From NCBI GenBank assembly GCA_037367405.1, contig JAZKJV010002961.1, positions 238,383 to 302,382 of the forward strand: 64,000 nt of DNA, written 5' to 3'. The position numbers and the translations under genes are program-made. Each line of letters starts with the position of its first letter. Position 1 is the first letter of the stretch. This document shows, in pieces, positions 31,535 to 44,455 of the stretch. The notes below the pieces were generated by a model. That model saw nothing but the letters and a program-made list of their open reading frames with translations, ran no database searches and was not told the origin of the DNA. This DNA comes from Ottelia alismoides. Taxonomy: Eukaryota > Streptophyta > Magnoliopsida > Alismatales > Hydrocharitaceae.

Positions 31535-33391
31535 TAGTAATAACATCTTAGTCGTATCTAAGTGGGTTAAATTACAAAACCCCCTGCAATTCTTTTGTAT
31601 TTATACTTTAGTACTGCAAATTCTAAGTGCAGTTTAAAAACTTTTCAAAAAAAGTTGCATATACCCCATGAACTTCCTTCTAATTACAAAAAGGTCCTTG
31701 TGCATCAGGTGTTGCGCCATGTGAGGCATTGTGACTTTTGCATCTAAGCCCTCACAACTTTCAATTATTTATATCCAATCTTTAAATCTGTAAAATAAGT
31801 GTTAACCTTTGCAGATAGTTGCACGCAACACCTTGTAGTTTATTTTTATTGCAGTTATGCCCATGTCATGGTATATATTACTTTTTTACTTTTCTTAATA
31901 GCTCCACTGCTTGCTAAATGTTGGGAAAACTATAGTAGGTGCCTTGACTCATGCTGATGCACATCCATATTATTATTTAAGCATTTAATTTATTTTCCAC
32001 TTATTAAAAATCAGTTGGGAGCATTTTATTCCTTATTTACATATTAAAATCCAAAAAAATATAAAACTGCCTTTAAAAATTCCAAAAAATTGAGTATATA
32101 TATTATTATATATTCTAACTTCAGATCAAAAATCACAAGAATATGAAAACACTAAAAATCACAAAGCCCCCCAAAAACTATAAAAATCAGTACAAAATAA
32201 TTAAAAATCCAAAAAAAAGTTTTCTGTTCTACATTTTTCTATATTATAACAATACACAGTAAAATAGTTTTGGAAAATTTTGGACTTATTGTCTATTGTT
32301 AATGCCCAAAACAATTCGATCTATTTATTATACTCACTGTTCTGTATATTTAATACATAAAAAATACATAAAATTAGCAAAATATATAAAATCCTAAAAA
32401 TAGAGAAAATATCAAAAATATTTTATTTTCTAAATTTTGAGCATATATATGATTATAAAACCAATGTATAATATAAAGGTTAGCTACAACATGATGTAGC
32501 TAACCTTGGTTACATCAGGGGCATTTTCGTCACGTTTTTTATTTTTTTTCAAAAATGCTTCCATGGATTTTCATAAATATAGCCCTCTAATATGTCATTC
32601 AAATTTCGTCAGAAACAGAGACTCCGACGGCCTCCATCCAGACAATCATTTTTTAACGGTCACAGATTTGTTGTATTTTACCAGTTCTGGATGGAGACCG
32701 TATGAGTCTCTGTTTCTGACGAAATTTGAATGACATATTAGAGGGATATATTTATGAAAATCTATGGAAGTATTTTTGAAAAAAAATAAAAAAAAAGTGA
32801 CGAAAATGCTCCTGATGTAGTTAAGGTTAGCTACATCATGATGTAGCTTCCCTTTCCACTAATATAAATACCTTATAATACTTATATATTATTTATTTTT
32901 ATTACTTAAAAATACATATTTTTTATTTAAAACCTTAAAAAATAAAGAGATTGTTCCTTTATATACAGTTATATATATTATTTATAATACCTTTATTATT
33001 ATTATCATATATACATATATTATACTTTTAAAACAAAAGGAAATCAACATTTATAAATTTAAAAAAAGAAAATAAATATTCAAAATATTCAAAAAATAAA
33101 AAAGATAAAAAAATAATTTAAAATTCATAAAAATTAAATATGATTAAAAAGCTACAAAAATAAATTAACATGAAAAGATATAAAAAATAATAATTACCAG
33201 TTTTTATTAATTGATAACAATTATACTTATGCCCTACGCTCTTAATGGTTCGATCCCTACACTTGCTTGCTATACACATTTATTTGCATGGTATAATAAA
33301 TTTCACCTCACATTTTATTCATTGTTTAGTCTATATCGTGGGTTGATTATTGATTTGTTCGGATTGCTTGGGTGCCGAGAGCCGAGAGAGG
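31535..33391 (+). repeat. L2: 5'-truncated LTR fragment (plus orientation), AT-rich
   Basis: Contains the phrases typical of the 3' half of these LTRs (TTAAATTACAAAACCCCCTG, CATATACCCCATGAACTT) and, at about 33245-33300, a TTCGATCCCTACACTTGCT segment equivalent to TTCGACCCTGGTTGCT of L4 (48960). It is interrupted by MITE-3. The start of L3 follows directly. Confidence 0.4.
32475..32855. mobile_element. MITE-3, almost complete foldback element
   Basis: Its two halves are near-perfect inverted copies. Outer arms carry AGGTTAGCTACA and GATGTAGCTAACCTT, then GCATTTTCGTCAC. Inner arms carry TGTCATTCAAATTTCGTCAG and AAACAGAGACTC, and the inverted set returns on the right down to only a few tens of bases of loop. 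About 381 bp, non-coding. The TGAGTCTCTGTTTCTGAC block is shared with MITE-2. Confidence 0.85.
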
Positions 33392-36300
33392 TGATGAATC
33401 TATGATTGGTCATCACTATTCTCTATTTTATCTTTTAAGGATAAGAAGTTCGTTAGAAATCTTCATTAATTCCGCATCTTTAGCAATAACCCTTCTCCTT
33501 GTTATTAACCCTAACCCCAATTATTGTATAATAATAATTATTATTTTATTTATTTTCTCATTTATTAACAATCCCAAAAAATACATAAATAGTAGATAAT
33601 TGTTTTGGTATTAGAAAGAAATTTAAAATACAAAAAAATAATCAAGTGTTTTTATCAACTAAAAATACTTCCAAAAATAATTCCTTGTGTAATTGACCTC
33701 TTCTTACTTTTTGGTCAACATGAAACTCATAGATATCTCGAGATATGCAACTTTCATGTTTTGACTTTTCGTTAATTTGACCTCCTACTATTTCTTTCTT
33801 AATTTATATTATTTTTACATTTTCTGAATAAATTGATTGGGCCACGTGGCGCCTTCTAGGCTGCCCACATGCCCCATCTCTCCTTCCACCACACGACCCA
33901 CTTCTGGACCATCTGATCTGCTTTCACCTGCCTCTATCTCAGCCTTTCATCTTGGCCCTACTTTCCACCCAGGGTTGAGAATTGGGTAGGGCCGGCCCGA
34001 CCCAGCCGGATGCCTGGTCCGATAATACCCAACCCAAGACCAAGCCCGATTTTCTATGGGGTGGGCTTGGGCCTTAAATCCAACCCATTTCAGATAGTGA
34101 GTTGGCCTCATGCTTCATTTAGCCCGACCCTAGCTGAGCTCGAAGCCTGACCCACTATGCTACCCAACGGGCCACAGTCTGGCCCGGTCAGACCTACCAT
34201 TCACGTGTATCCCTAGTTTAGCCCAATCTCCTATTTCTAAATCTAAACTTGAAGATCCCAATCAGAATCACCCCTCTGTTTCTATTCTCTCCTTTGGTCA
34301 ACCCCTACCTCAATCCTCCACCCGGATACTCTTCATCAGCTCTTGGCTTCACCTCCTTCACAATCGGCGATGACGTGACATCTTGATCCTCACCGTTGGC
34401 TCTCTTAGTCTCATAGCCTTCGCGAAGCGCAAGAACTCCTACGTCGACATCAAGTTGGGAATTTGATTCATCTTGGGATTTAAAGAGATGAGTATTGATC
34501 AACTTGTGGATTTCTTGGTAGAAGTTGATTCTAACTAGGATTTTGTGCGATTTTTTCACTCCATCTCCATACTGCAGCAGTAATTTAAGTATAGCTGCGA
34601 CTGTTGAGACACTATCAAAGAACAATAGTTTGAGTGCTTATGTACGGAATGTGGATGCTCTAGACGATGCCATTTAGATTGACAGATATATTTGTATTGT
34701 GGAGTTTGTTAGAATTGTTATATGACTTCTTCACCATGTTATACATTTGATTTTTTTGGGAAGGATCACTCTTTGAAAGTGCTCTATTCTGTTTAAAGTT
34801 CTACATTATCCTCCAATATTCTATCTATACAAACACTACTCTTTAGATAGTAAAGTCGTTCAAATATCCCAAAAAGAAGCATCGGGCTTTAGCATATGTC
34901 CATGAATTGCAACAATGCAGAAGCTGGGATTTATATATTTTCTGTTTATGTGACAGTATTGTATAATATCCAGCTACTGCAAAAATCAGCTTGGAATTAA
35001 AACCAGCCTGAACACAATAGTAACAAAGGCTTTGACATAAGGTGTGGCCACATTTTTGAAGATTGAAAGTATCTAAAAAAATAGATGACCAAAACACTCA
35101 TCTCCCTCATCACCAAAACACCATCTCCAAGGACGGAAACACGGCTATCGTATCCAACATATACCACAAAACACCTTTAACTTATCAAAAACCCTACAAA
35201 TATCCTTCATATATTAATACTTACATGCAATAACAAAGACCATTGCAAATGGCGACGAAGGGCATGAAAGAATCCAATCCATGCTAAAGCCCGCTCGCCA
35301 AAAATTATAGTAGTCACGAGCCGACCCAACCCATTCCTTCGTGGGTCGGTCTTGGGCTTGGGCTGCAATACATAAAAAAATACCAGGCCCAAGCCCGGCA
35401 AGTAGGACCTGCGATCATGTTCGGGCTCGGGCTGGGCTATACAGGGCCCGGCCCGACCCGGCCTGATGCTCATCTCTATTTCCACCCTTAGATCCTTTAT
35501 AAGATGTAATCTTATCCCTCCATTTCTGCCTTCACCACAACCATCAGATGGCTACCCATCCGACGACCGGGAACTCTCAACATCACCTTATCCACCTCCA
35601 CCGTAGGATGAAGCCCCCCAGCTTCATCTCAACCCTCGCCCGAGCCTAGATCCCCACCACTTGATCAAACCTCTGATCTAATATTCACCATCCGTTAGCG
35701 CTTCCACCATGACTTTGGATCACAAGATCCAACAGTCATGCAACATCTTACTCCTCCCAAATGCCTTTCTTCCCAAGAATTACGCCACGCAACCTCGCCG
35801 CCCCTTTCCTCTTCCAACAACCACCTCCGCTCGCCTTTGCTCAACCAAATGCCACCCTGAGGTAGCCCTAATTTCCCCAATCTTCATGCACACCATCAAA
35901 TCCTCAGCCTCCACCTCTACCTTCCCCTCCCGGCCGTTATGAAACACCCCCTCTCCAGTAACGGTCGGAGCTCCTCTTCCTATAAATTACCCTGCTCCGT
36001 CCCCGTCACACGTTGTCCACTAATCCTAGGGTAGTGTCCCAGCTTCCCCTGCCCCTCCGGTGACAGTGGAGGGGCAGATTGTCGAGGTGATGACAATCGT
36101 TCTCCCACGGTGAGACCCTTGGCACCACCGACCAAGATACATCTGCCTTAGCATACCGACAAGCTCGCTGGTGTAGCTGACCAGCTTGAGAGACGATTGG
36201 AGGTTCCTTAGGGACCTCAGCCCACGTTCCTCCTCCTTCCGACAACTGTCTTCGGCCAGGTACTCCTCCTCATTTCTTTGTGTTTTCATTTATTTTTGGC

Positions 36301-37823
36301 GCCGCCTATATGGCACATCACCGTCGCCTGATGATCCTACAAACTCATTCACCCATCCCCCATCCTCGTGCAACCCTTCAACCACACCCTCTCTCTGTCA
36401 GAACCCTTACTACCTCCAGGATTTCTTCTCCGATCATGGTCAGAGAAGAACCCACTAAGGGCGATGCCTTCTCCGCCCTGCTGCCCTCTGCTCCATCCCA
36501 CTTAACTCGCAACGGACGCTTCAGCTATCCTAACACATGCAGGTGCCACAAATCTTCAATGGACAGAGGATGCACTCGACTCCGATCTCCGTCGTCACCT
36601 CCGATGACCCAACCTTGCCTCTCCTTCTCTACCACCACATCTGTCCCACAACATAAGCTTTACCCTCGTCGATGCTCCTCGTGAGCTTCCACGACTATTC
36701 ACCGAGCAACAGATCATTGGTGGAGGTCAGGGGAGGCTGTCGGAGCCTAGGCTCCGTGCCACCGCAAGAGGCGGAGCAAGACGGTACATATACTATACGA
36801 TCATCTGGATCGGACGACCATGATGATTCCTAAACCTCTGCCATGAAGCTCCCGGCTCGGCAGACCCGAGACTACTCCAAAGTGCAGATGCCATGCTATG
36901 TGGCACGAGCCTTCGTCCGCTCCCAAGCCTAGCCCACGTGTGTGCTACACGTGTGCGGGATGGGATAATTTGCAGATGGGCCCTCCTTCCTTTCACAAAT
37001 TACATCTAGGTCCAAACGCGTATGACTCACGTATGTGCATGGGCATTTTACAGCAAGGTCCCGTCGGATTTGAAAAAAATACAAAAGGCCTTTGTGGGCA
37101 AGGAAAAATTATAGAGGGGCCCTATCAGCTTTTGAAAATTATATTTAGGCCCCTCTAGGGGTCTATTTGTAATTATTTGTCCATTTATTTTCATAATTAT
37201 ATTTCCATTTTTGCCCTTGCATTCTTAATTGAATAACTTGAGCATATGAGCCCCGATTTGGTTGATTTCAGTTTCATTGGGTTCCTAATTTCATTCCATA
37301 TCTAATGGCATCACTTATTTCTTAATTTAACACTTAAATGCACATGCCATATTTTGAGATCTATTTTGTCAATTGCTCCCCATTCCTCGATGCTATTTAT
37401 CTTTTTATTGGTTAATTTAACTCGAAAACTAACAATTATTTGATTGCACGTGGATCTGATAATCTGCTTGCATATCATTGCATTGCATATCAATTTAATT
37501 GTATAAAAAGAAAATAAAAATGCATGCATCATATCAATTGATCTCTGCATCATTTTGTGTGTGTAATGTATCTGCATATCATTCTGTGTCATGCATTGTA
37601 ATTGCAAATGAAGACATGGATTTAGAATTTAATCATTCAATTTTTAATCAATAATTTTTTCGTGAATAGATGGGAAGGCTTGTGTTCCTATGTTCGACCT
37701 TGCTATATTACCAAGTAAAATAATTGCCACAAATTCGAAGGTGTGGTCTTTGCATGGATCGTTTCACAGCTTATACTACGATAAAATACATGACTATTGA
37801 AGTGGTGAAAACACAATTCATCA
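33392..37823 (+). repeat. L3: Athila-like LTR (plus orientation), about 4.4 kb
   Basis: Starts TGATGAATCTATGATTGGTC and ends ACAATTCATCA. Landmarks: GAGATATGCAACTTTCATG (33750), CCACGTGGCGCC (33842), TATA box (35981), GC-rich 34300-37000, and TGTTCGACCTTGCTATATT (37690). It is followed by a tRNA-Asp-like PBS, so it is a 5' LTR whose element is cut short at about 37911. Open frames such as 36006-36684 are GC-driven and overlap each other on both strands. Confidence 0.6.
35981..35987 (+). promoter_or_regulatory. TATA box of L3
   Basis: TATAAAT in CTTCCTATAAATTACCC, ahead of a GC-rich transcribed region, in the same relation as in N1. Confidence 0.5.
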
Positions 37824-37911
37824 AGAGGCGCCGATACAATGATTTTCGGATCTGATTTATCGGACCCCTCGTGCCCTCCAAGATTGAACATTAGGTTCCT
37901 CAGTCATTTGA
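37824..37911 (+). other. PBS and stub of the element that owned L3
   Basis: AGAGGCGCCGATACAATG follows the LTR end; GGCGCCG at 37827-37833 matches the tRNA-Asp PBS core. Only about 90 bases of internal sequence remain before copia RT sequence of opposite orientation begins. Confidence 0.4.
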
Positions 37912-38200
37912 ATTGTCACATATAGATATCCTCGCTAGGTATCCATTGAAGGACATCATCTTGACGTCCATCTGCCAGATGTTGTAGTTAAGATATGCAG
38001 TTATAACTAGCAGTGTCCTAATGGATTTAAGCATTACCACATGAGAGAATGTCTCATCGTAATCGATGCCTTCTCTCTGCGTGTAACCCTTAGATACGAT
38101 CTATGCCTTGAAGATCTCTACCTACCCATCAAGTCCCATTTTTTCTCTTGAAGATCCATTTACACCCAATGGATTTTACCCCTTTTGAAGGAGCTTCTGA
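37912..38200 (-). pseudogene. C2 reverse transcriptase, N-terminal fragment
   Basis: Minus strand: KGYTQREGIDYDETFS, VVMLKSIRTLL and WQMDVKMMSFNGYL are recognisable copia RT landmarks. After the segment that would lead into the fingers-palm joint the similarity ends at 37912. The remaining two thirds, including the YxDD motif, are absent here. Confidence 0.75.
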
Positions 38201-38460
38201 GGTCCATAATCCGTTCTTGTACATTGAGTCGATTTTAGACTACATTTCTAACATCCATCTATCCATGTCTTCATCCACGAGTGCTTCATCAAATGAAGCT
38301 AGATCATTGTCAGTATCAACTGGCACATGGAATCTCTATCTTTCAGGTGGTGCAACCACCCTTGAACTCCTTCGAAGAGGTACGTGTGTTTCATCTTTAT
38401 TCACATCTCCAGATTATGGTTCAGGAAGCTCAACATCCTCAAGGGATTCAATGAGTTCCT

Positions 38461-39330
38461 TCACTTCATTTTTATCTTGACTACTCTAAGAAAGTCATCC
38501 TCCAGAAAATTTACATCTCTAGAGATGAAAACCTTTGGAGTCTCAGGGTCGTAAAGTTGGTATCCAATACCGTCCTTAACATACCCAATGAAGTAGCACT
38601 CTCTAGTGCGAAATTCCAGCTTACTTGCATCCACGTTCTTTGCATGGACCAAGCAACCTGAAATTTTCAAGTGTCTAACACTAGGATTGATTTCAAACCA
38701 AAGCTCTTGAGGGCTTTTGGATACATACTTGCTGGGAATCTTGTTTAGGACATATATTGTAGTCTCTACTGCATATCTCTATAAACTAAGAGGTAAATTA
38801 GCTTTACTCAACAATGAATGGACCATGTCAATGATATTCATATTGCGTCTTTCGGCAACATCATTAAGTTGGGGAGTTACAGGAGGAGTGAGATTGTGTA
38901 CAATTCCTCTCTCTTTGAGGTATTCTTTAAATTCATCTGAGAGGTACTCACCACCTCGATCAGATCGAATTCGTTTAATCTTCCTATCGATTTGGTTCTC
39001 AACCAAAGCCATTATTTTTTTGAACTTTTTAAAGGTTTCAGACTTATGACGTAACAAGAGATAAAATCGTATCGCGAATGGTCATCGATAAACATCAAAT
39101 ATATCGATATCCATTTGGGTTACGGTACTAAGGGGACCACATACATTGGTATGTATTAGGTCAGGAATACTGTAGCATCAAATGAACTTGTTACGAAAAG
39201 GTCCTCTTGCCATTTTACCTTGAATGCAATGTTCACGGGTAGGTAAAGTTTTGACCTTTAGAAAATATAGGGTTCATCCTTTATCAATATATTGATCCTA
39301 TCAACAGATAAATGACCAAGCCTTTGATGC
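38461..39330 (-). pseudogene. C2 integrase
   Basis: Order on the minus strand: zinc-binding region with HQRLGHLSVDRI (about 39320) and HCIQGKMARGPF (about 39210). The catalytic core follows with RSDRGGEYLSDEF (second Asp) and TPPVTPQLNDVAERRN (catalytic Glu) at 39057-38779, then the C-terminal part FRTRECYFIGYVKDGIGYQL and VFISRDVNFLEDDF at 38670-38461. Several frameshifts and stops break it. Confidence 0.8.
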
Positions 39331-39569
39331 CATGTTATATTCGAATGATTTTCTTCCTCTCTGGTTCTTTTATGTTTTTTATTAGTGGGTGTTACATTCA
39401 TGAAAGATTCATCAATGCACAATTCATAGAGTCCAACAGAAGTTAGATTACCACTACAAATGACTTATGGCAACCTTCTCATAGAATAAGAATAAATATC
39501 CACTTCTAACTAACTTAGATACAAATATTAAGTTCCTTTTAACATTTGGAACGTGAAGTCACTCTTTAA

Positions 39570-39780
39570 GCTCTCACTAAATACCAATACTCTACACGTC
39601 CATGCGACTATTGCTGCAACAGTTGCATCAGATCCCTTCTGGATAACTATCTCCCCTTCATAATGATTTATGGTCTCGTGAATTAGATGCAACATATTGC
39701 ATACATGAACAGAAGCACCAGAATCTATGATCCAGCTACTTTCTCGTCCAACGAGAAAATTGATTTCAATGATAAAGTAG
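39570..39780 (-). pseudogene. C2 retropepsin
   Basis: Minus strand SSWIIDSGASVHVCN at about 39730, the canonical copia protease site with intact Asp-Ser-Gly, followed by GSDATVAAIVAWT. It sits between the zinc knuckle and integrase as expected for copia. Confidence 0.7.
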
Positions 39781-39848
39781 ATTTACACATGTTAGTGCAT
39801 TATCTTTACCCTTCTTTAAGGTTTCAGATAATCTAGACAATCTCTTTT

Positions 39849-40300
39849 CTAGTGCCCTAAACTTTTGCAGCGATGACAAACATCTATTTTATTGGATGTC
39901 AGATGTGTGGAAGCTTGAGAGGACGAGTCAACACTTTGACCCTTCTTCACATGTCGGGTCGAACTCTTCTGGAACCCACGCTTCCGATTACATGCTATGC
40001 AGTTCACATCACCAAACATCTCCTTTAGATTCAACATTATATCATGGGCATTTTCTATGTCATATGTTGCTTTCGAATCACATTTGACGTAGATCCATGA
40101 ATATAACATCGAACCAATGAGTCATCCTTATTAAAAAATCCATTAAATTGTAATTCTTCCATTGACACAGGGTTTGCATGCTTTTACTCATCGAGCACAT
40201 AACCGATGCGCTCTGCAGAGAAAAAAAGCTCCAATTCACGTATCCAAATCTGAATAATTTGGTCTGGTCAATTGGTTAACCTACAGAAGCCTACTCAGTG
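39849..40300 (-). pseudogene. C2 gag C-terminal part with zinc knuckle
   Basis: Contains DIENAHDIMLNLKEMFGD, an RGFQKSST basic stretch and the nucleocapsid motif CHRCKSLGH at about 39850. Stops lie upstream of 40109. Binding of element RNA is the known role of this motif. Confidence 0.7.
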
Positions 40301-42084
40301 GGTTCATGGATTTCATATATGAGATTAAGAATGCACTATATCAGAACATATAAATAATTGTATATATTCAAGAATAAGAAAAAAAGATTACGGATTTTAA
40401 TCAAATTTGTCTTGCACTTTCAACTTTGAAATCTCGTTCACTTATTTACTTTCAAAGTAGGAGATATACTTATCGATATATCTCTAACAAGATATGAGAT
40501 CTCCTTTTACCTTTGTTATATCCCAATTATATGAGAAACTGCAATTTGGATAAAAAGAAGCGGGAACTCATTGCTCATTGCAAGTCCAACTTACATTTCT
40601 CATTTGGTCTTTAGCACCCAGGCCCACCACCATAAGATGATGTTGGCCCATTGTTAATTGAATCAACCGTCAACATAGATAGAACTCGCTATCGCAATCC
40701 AATACGACCTTAATTATATGAGAAAACAATATTGGGTCACTATGCATACGACCTTACTCTTTCGAGAAGCAAATAGTTTGATCCATGTATGCTTATATGT
40801 AGGAGTTGTCTCTTCGGATAAGCATCTCCAATATACAATCCATGGCTACAGAACTCTTTGCCATGACAGGAGACCATGTATGTCATTTATATGATCCTCC
40901 GTATCCCATTTAAATATTAATTAATCATTATGAATCATAATTCACGTGGCTAATTCTTTTGAGGTATAAGCATCTCTATTCATAATAGAGTATTTATTTT
41001 AATTGTATTTAATTAAATTTAATTATATTAAATCAATTACCAATCCAATCAACCAATAAACATTTAGAGTTTGCTTGATATTGTATTATAGTAATATCTA
41101 TTACAAGTACATATTATTTTTAATTTTAATAATTAGAGTGCAACTTGACTTACTCATATTATTCTTTCCTCAAAATTTGGATCTGGACAAAATGCTCGAG
41201 TTATGTTGGGAGGACGTATTTCTTTGACATACAAGGCACTAATTAAGGAACCAAGCCAGCATATTTGATCTAGACACCTTCACCATTCCGATTGAGAACA
41301 ATATAAAATAATATCAATGTGCTTGCAGTTTTATCGACCAACTTTGATGACTGGTACTTATGTTATATAATAATGAATCAGAAGTTTAGGAATCTTAAAA
41401 TGTTTTTAATGACCCTAAATTCCTGAGCACGTAAAGCAAACTTGTTCATGGTTTTGCATGTAAAAGTTGTCCTACAACTGTTGTAGGACAAACTAGGGGT
41501 TTTTTGTCATGAAACTCTTATTCAATGGTCATTGATGTTTAAATATCATCATAGATATTAAACATCAAATAATCAGGACAAATTCATAATTTCCTTGACT
41601 TTAATTGAATGATAAACATATTTCAAAAAGAAGTTCGATGATCTCATCATCATCCGGCCCATCTTCACTAAATATGGAATATCTATGGCAAACCGAGTCG
41701 GAATCGTGCGAAATAAAATCGTGTGATTTGCTGATTTAGTTATCTAAATGGTTGAAGTATTTATTTCATGTTCATAATAAGAAAACAACAATCAAAAATA
41801 GTTTTGTTACAGATCCTTGAATATGTCACTGTGAGGACTTTTTAAAATTTTGATTATGCACCTTTGGAGACAATAATTGGCTACTATTTTGAAACATGTT
41901 TAGAAATTATAAATAAATTTTGTGATCTATAAAACTCATCCAAACAATGCATAAACATGACCTTTTTATTTTAGCAAAAAAATATTTGAAACTTGCATCA
42001 TATGTAAAAACCACGAGTCTCTGCACATTCGATATATAAACATGTTATCTATGGGTTTGGATGACATCCAAAACCTTAAACTTG
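40301..42084 (-). other. C2 leader and degenerate gag N-terminus
   Basis: AT-rich, no long frame. Colinear with C3 (53300-55089): shared blocks include GATAAAAAGAAGCGGGAAC and TTTTGCATGTAAAAGTT. It contains the conserved hairpin at 41469-41489. Confidence 0.5.
41469..41489 (-). ncRNA. Conserved hairpin in copia leader, C2 copy
   Basis: Perfect stem GTCCTACAAC / GTTGTAGGAC with a single-base loop. The C3 copy (54397-54417) has ATCCTACAA / TTGTAGGAT: the outer G-C pair is an A-T pair there, with both partners changed. Confidence 0.55.
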
Positions 42085-42096
42085 GCTCTGATACCA
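42085..42096 (-). other. Primer-binding site of C2, tRNA-Met
   Basis: Minus strand TGGTATCAGAGC, the exact plant initiator-tRNA-Met site of copia elements, two bases from LTR X2. Confidence 0.9.
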
Positions 42097-42098
42097 CC

Positions 42099-44455
42099 CG
42101 AAGGAAATAAAATAGAAATTCACTATTACGCATCATGGAAATGTGAAATATTTACCAAACATTTTTCCAAACCAATCTTAGTTCATCGTCTGAATTAGAA
42201 AATATAGCACACTAATTTGTGTATCTCGAAATTATGAAGTCAAAGGAAATAATTTCCAAAATAAAATTTGATATTCATAATGAATAAAATAGACAGATCA
42301 AGGTTACCTCTTGAAGCTTGAGTTTTTAAACGAAGAAACCTCCCGAATCAAGTCCGATCTGCAGAAGACTCTCTCATGGGTACATAGATGAATCGTGTTG
42401 CTTCCCACAAACATGGGCATTGACCATAGCAACAAGAGCAGACGTATGAGAGATGGAGAATATCAATACTCTTCTATATCTCAAGGGGCACGAAATTTCT
42501 AAGGGACTTTGCTCTCCAAAATTGTGTTGCAAAGGAGAGAGCCTTGCTCTCCTTTTATACTTACACCACATGTCCAACATGTCTGTTGTAGTCCCTTTGA
42601 TTTTAAATTAAGGGATTAGAGCAAGTCTAAATTCAATAAAGATTATCTCCTTGTTATATTCAACTAATATTAACTATGTTACAATAAATAAGTAACAATT
42701 GTTGTCGTTTTATCTATTAATTAATTAACTTCATAATCCCATAATCAAAATAGGAGAAAATATGGAATTAATCATCAAAGATTATGAACCATATTCATGA
42801 GCCCAAAATTAAATGTAAATCCAAATTACATCTACAAAATCAGTGCAAATCGAATTCACACAATTTTATACCTTGAAAATATTATGTAAATCATATTTAG
42901 ACAAATATTTATACGATATATATCTCAAATTTTGTGAATCACTATTCACATTAATTAATGAGAAATATTTGTGAATTATTCACATAATTACCCTTATAAA
43001 ATAATACAATAATAAATATTATTATTACAATATTGACATAAATAGATATGCATCCCAGTCCAATTAGAACTCATGAGATACAAATGCAGATACTTGGAGA
43101 TAATGTCGTGGAGATCGTATTATCCATGTACAATGACTTGAAATGTGGATAACTATCCAATTTTAGGGTTTATCTATTTAATATAAATCAGTCACCTATG
43201 AATGTTAAGCTTGAGCTGTAACACTTTACACTCTCAGTGAGCTCAACAAAACACATCACACCCTCCATGAGCTGGAGAAAGTATTGGTGAACTGGATCCA
43301 TCTTCCTTGACCATTTCTAATCAAAGTCCAAACCATTTGGAGCCAAGAAATGAGCAAAGAGCATGTATATTTTCATTTCTGTGACCATTTCCAACATTTG
43401 AACATTGAAATTGGAATTGGAAATTAGATTCAAATGAATTGTGATTTAATCCAATTAAATCACTGACCATCTTGTTGAATGGAGCCACTAAAATCAATCC
43501 TATTTCACCACTCCCTCGAAATGGAAGTGTCATGGCAGATGATCCATCACAACATATGTAACCATGAACATTCTCAATACCCATTCATTCTCTACAGTGG
43601 AAGACTTTGACAAATCCAAAGTTCAAATCTAGGTTTAACTATCTTCTTCGGAACATATCAATATATTTCTCATTTGATAATTGGGCGACAATATTAATCA
43701 TATACTTTCCAAAAGCATATGTTAATATCTCAAATTCGTGTCTCATTTCATAAACAAGACGACCATGCATGGAATTTGTTTTAGCCCCAATATCTCTTGA
43801 ATGAGCTATGTCTTCCAGTTCAGTAGAGAACGTGTATGATCCCTTTGAGGGATCATATTACTCATATGCCCTCGTGTGCACACCAGCACATTGGTATGTA
43901 AACCTTGGTTAGGTAATCAACCTAATGGTCCACCTAATGTACACACTCAGACATATAGTAATACATATGTCTCTGGTCAAAGGATGCATGCTTATATCGT
44001 GACAGTATACGAGATAGGTCTTTGGTTATCTTGACTTCGTCAAGTCAACTCTTTGGCCTAACTTATCTGACATATTCGAATCTCTGTTCCAATGTATAAG
44101 ACATGCATCGAGAGGTTGGTCATAAATCAGCCTTTAGAGAAGGATTGTCATCTCCATCTCAAGCTGGAGATCCTTTCTTTGCAATCCCTTGACGGTGCTT
44201 TATGAGTCCTCAATCTATCTCCTTGGATATCATCCAAGCATCAGCCTCTATGATTCAACATTTGAGTTAGCAGTTGTATGATCATTAATATGACCATGAT
44301 ACATAATCCTAATTTTACGAAGCGACTCTATAAGTGCATTCATTTATTTAATCTCATATCATGAGTGAATTAAACCAACGACTTGTATTGATATAACAAC
44401 ATATTACAATACAATTTAAGTAGAAATGGTTCTTCCGGGGCTCACATGGCTAACA
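42099..44455 (-). repeat. LTR X2: 5' LTR of C2
   Basis: Lies between the PBS and 44455, where the plus strand ends GGCTAACA. It is similar to X1 and X3 throughout. The left terminus CGAAGGA corresponds to TGAAGGA of X3. About 2.36 kb. Confidence 0.85.
42551..42559 (-). promoter_or_regulatory. TATA box of LTR X2
   Basis: Minus strand TATAAAAGG, same place as in X1. Confidence 0.65.

Larger units (their letters stand above)
37912..42096 (-). mobile_element. C2: copia internal region, 5' part (gag to first third of RT)
   Basis: Minus-strand element: LTR X2 on the right, tRNA-Met PBS at 42085-42096, leader with a hairpin, gag zinc knuckle, DSGAS protease, integrase, then RT which stops after about its first third at 37912. 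It lacks the rest of pol and a left LTR at this place. All reading frames contain stops. A second, more decayed copy of the leader-gag part is C3. Confidence 0.8.

Noticed and set aside
33960..34210. GCCC/GGGC-rich words on both sides of 34000-35460 suggesting a G-quadruplex region or gene
   Set aside because: The CCCGACCC and GGGCTTGGGC words appear as inverted patches at 33990-34190 and 35340-35460 inside LTR L3; no run pattern fits a quadruplex and no coding signal was found. They may mark a small foldback insertion, but its ends could not be defined.
36006..36684. Open frames of 79-134 codons on both strands
   Set aside because: Located in the transcribed GC-rich part of LTR L3 just after its TATA box; no recognisable motif and mutual overlap.
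42085..42096. Possible tRNA gene fragment near the tRNA-Met complementary sequence
   Set aside because: Only the 12-base primer-binding site is present, next to an LTR; no cloverleaf is found here or at 55090.
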